Notes under the pieces: model-generated
Database searches by the model: none
The model's input: the letters and a program-made list of their open reading frames with translations, nothing else
What the model was told of the DNA's origin: nothing
Position numbers and translations under genes: made by a program
Shown here: positions 62,475 through 64,000 of the stretch, in pieces
Position numbering within the stretch: the stretch's first letter is position 1
Layout of the letters: every line of letters begins with the position of its first letter
NCBI GenBank assembly: GCA_902475535.1
Contig: CABRZR010000003.1
Span: 103,980 to 167,979, forward strand
DNA length: 64,000 nt
Source: QAMH01 sp900556425
Lineage (GTDB): Bacteria > Actinomycetota > Coriobacteriia > Coriobacteriales > QAMH01
Reading direction: 5' to 3'

Positions 62475-63279
62475 GGACAACACCATACTCATCATCGCCG
62501 CATCGGACAGCTGCGCCGGAGCGGGCATCGAGATCGACCTCAAGTGTGCCGCTGCGCACGGCGTTCACGGCACCTGCGCCATCACGGGCGTGACAGCGCA
62601 AAACACCTACGAGGTCACCGCTATCCAGAGTATCGAGCCGACTATCGTGCAGGCGCAAATCGACGCCGTGTTCGCCGACATGCCGCCGGCGGCCATCAAA
62701 ATCGGCATGCTCGGAGACGCCGGCGTGGCCCGGGCAGTCGCCACATCACTTGCCGAGCACCCGGAGGTGCCGGTCGTGCTCGACCCCGTGCTCGTCGCCA
62801 CGTCAGGCGCGACGCTCACCGAGGCAAGCGTTTTTGAGCTCGTGCGTGATACGCTCATTCCCCGTGCGACGGTGGTAACTCCCAACATTCCGGAGGCCAC
62901 CGAGCTCACGGGCATCGAAGTGCACGACGCCGAAAGCATGGGACAGGCCGCCCGCTTCTTCCTGGATTCTGGTGCAGGGGCCGTGCTCATCAAGGGTGGG
63001 CATGACCAGGCAGATCTTCTCGTCGACCGTCTGTACGTCGGCGATGAGGTCCGTGAGTTCATCTCGCCGCGACTGCCGGGTGAATACCACGGCACGGGTT
63101 GCTGCCTCTCTACCGCGATTGCCTGCAACCTGGCTTGCGGCAAGTCCCTTGTCGATGCGGTTCGTGATGGTCACGACTTCATCGCCCGCGCGCTCGTGCA
63201 GCCACTCGAGCTCGGGCACGGAACACAAATGTTCGACCCGTTGCGTGCATCAAACGTCTGGAAGCGCACGACTCTCTAG
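62473..63279 (+). CDS. thiD: Hydroxymethylpyrimidine/phosphomethylpyrimidine kinase
   Basis: Phosphorylates HMP and HMP-P for thiamine synthesis. ATG 62473 gives 268 residues starting MDNTILIIAASDSCAGAGIE (substrate loop), with CAITGVTAQNTYEVTAIQSIE and VVLDPVLVATSGATL, then GAVLIKGGHDQADLLVDR and the conserved EYHGTGCCLSTAIACNLA anion-hole motif. A longer frame from 62344 runs through the riboswitch and is rejected. It is the first gene under the riboswitch. Confidence 0.95.
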   Translation: MDNTILIIAASDSCAGAGIEIDLKCAAAHGVHGTCAITGVTAQNTYEVTAIQSIEPTIVQAQIDAVFADMPPAAIKIGMLGDAGVARAVATSLAEHPEVPVVLDPVLVATSGATLTEASVFELVRDTLIPRATVVTPNIPEATELTGIEVHDAESMGQAARFFLDSGAGAVLIKGGHDQADLLVDRLYVGDEVREFISPRLPGEYHGTGCCLSTAIACNLACGKSLVDAVRDGHDFIARALVQPLELGHGTQMFDPLRASNVWKRTTL

Positions 63280-63320
63280 ACAAGATCAATCAGAGCCCAA
63301 GGCGGCCCGAAAGGACGCGT

Positions 63321-63959
63321 ATGAAACCTGTCATCGATTACACGCTCTATCTGGTCACCGACCGTGACCTTATGTCGACCGGCACCCTCGTCGAAGCCGT
63401 CGAGGCGGCCTGCGCAGGCGGCGTGACGCTCGTGCAGCTGCGCGAAAAGCACGTCACTCGCGAGGAGTACGAAACGATCGCACGCGATGTCAAGCGCATC
63501 TGCGATGCATATGATGTCCCGCTCATCATCAACGACAGCCCCGAGGTTGCCGTCGCTGTCGGTGCTGCCGGCGTTCACGTGGGACAGGAAGACCTCGAGG
63601 CATCGCGCGTGCGCGACATCGTAGGTCCCGACGCCATCGTCGGCGTGTCTGCTGCAAGCGTCGCAGAAGCGCGAGCGGCCCAGGCAGCCAGCGCCGATTA
63701 TCTAGGCGTCGGTGCCATTACCCCCACGGCCACCAAGCCCGAAGCTGGCGTATTGACCATCGATGAGCTGCGCGAGATCGTTGGCTGCGTCGATATCCCC
63801 GTAGTTGCCATCGGCGGGGTGAATGCCCAGACCATACCCTCGCTTGCCGGCTTGGGACTTGCCGGCTACTCCGTCGTTTCGGCGATTATCGCCGCTTCAG
63901 ATATCGAAGCCGCCAGCCATGAATTACGCGAGCTCATCGACGAAGGCGAACGAGCATGA
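63321..63959 (+). CDS. thiE: Thiamine-phosphate synthase
   Basis: Couples HMP pyrophosphate with thiazole phosphate to thiamine phosphate. The 212 residues begin MKPVIDYTLYLVTDRDLMST, with VTLVQLREKHVTREEY, LIINDSPEVAVAVGAAGVHVGQEDLEA and VVAIGGVNAQTIPSLAGLGLAGYSVVSAI, the classic ThiE motif set. ATG 63321 has AAAGGA 6 bases before it. The 41-base gap after thiD suggests one operon; the stop overlaps the next ATG by 4 bases. Confidence 0.96.
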   Translation: MKPVIDYTLYLVTDRDLMSTGTLVEAVEAACAGGVTLVQLREKHVTREEYETIARDVKRICDAYDVPLIINDSPEVAVAVGAAGVHVGQEDLEASRVRDIVGPDAIVGVSAASVAEARAAQAASADYLGVGAITPTATKPEAGVLTIDELREIVGCVDIPVVAIGGVNAQTIPSLAGLGLAGYSVVSAIIAASDIEAASHELRELIDEGERA

Positions 63960-64000
63960 GCGGCACCTGCCACATCGTATGCGCCGGTCCCGGAGGCGTG
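63956..64000 (+). CDS. Start of a thiamine pyrophosphokinase-like gene (cut by window edge)
   Basis: The first 15 codons after ATG 63956 (MSGTCHIVCAGPGGV) overlap the thiE stop by 4 bases. The pattern C-x-I-V-x-A-G resembles the opening of ThiN/TPK proteins (typically CVIVGAGDF-like), and the context (riboswitch-thiD-thiE) fits a kinase converting thiamine to TPP. The identification rests on only 15 residues. Confidence 0.5.
   Translation, partial: MSGTCHIVCAGPGGV

Overview
The window comes from a moderately GC-rich (by eye roughly 58-60%) bacterium of the class Coriobacteriia (Actinomycetota), most likely a gut or rumen member of the Eggerthellaceae. This rests on gene order and protein content: anaerobic carboxylase and PEP synthase chemistry, OFA-type MFS carriers, a molybdenum transhydroxylase/catechol-dehydroxylase-like enzyme, REP-like palindromes and frequent GTG/TTG starts. 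Genus cannot be fixed without a search. Almost everything lies on the minus strand, so the genes read from right to left; only an MGMT-type gene (23784), an ATP-grasp gene (57514) and the thiamine genes (62473 onward) are on the plus strand.

Layout. 1-4393: F1Fo ATP synthase operon (atpI-like, B, E, F, H, A, start of G). 4574-7631: dCMP deaminase, glyA, rpiB, a large imperfect palindrome, tsaC. 7631-17198: recN, nadK, tlyA, dxs, xseB, nusB, an Asp23 protein, biotin carboxylase and a carboxyltransferase fused to a biotin carrier domain. 17445-23600: coaD, rsmD, recG, a DegV/FakB protein, FakA, a second Asp23 protein. 23784-36056: an accessory region, visibly more AT-rich. 36057-43849: PEP synthase, its regulatory protein, glyS, glyQ, lepB, trmD. 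43846-54099: rimM, khpA, rpsP, proS, a 56-aa protein, aspS, hisS, a coiled-coil protein, rpmB, xerC/D-type recombinase, trmFO, a 45-aa protein. 54207-62177: dprA, comM, yraN, the ATP-grasp gene, gltX, tsf, rpsB. 62373-64000: TPP riboswitch, thiD, thiE and the start of a thiamine pyrophosphokinase.

The accessory region is the part of most interest. Its core is a two-subunit molybdopterin enzyme (27131-30584) whose subunit sizes (873 and 270 aa), absence of a Tat signal, DSWEGW motif, twelve cluster-type cysteines and C-terminal beta-sandwich resemble pyrogallol-phloroglucinol transhydroxylase and the soluble gut catechol dehydroxylases. A previously unflagged 62-aa ORF with an excellent ribosome binding site precedes it. 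Downstream are two OFA-type transporters; upstream are a LysR regulator and an operon for a metallo-beta-lactamase-fold hydrolase, a 642-aa Old-Yellow-Enzyme/Fe-S/FAD reductase (size class of daidzein and dienoyl-CoA reductases) and a small membrane protein. The upstream regions of the two enzyme operons carry matching sequence blocks at identical spacing over 78 bp (30896-30973 and 35675-35752), so they are probably controlled together, perhaps by the LysR protein between them. I infer an anaerobic polyphenol or other aromatic utilisation module; the substrate is not determinable from sequence.

The rest is housekeeping: translation (five aminoacyl-tRNA synthetase genes, ribosomal proteins, rRNA/tRNA modification), DNA repair and competence, isoprenoid and cofactor synthesis, and anaplerotic carboxylation. 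No tRNA, rRNA, CRISPR array, prophage or intact insertion sequence was seen.
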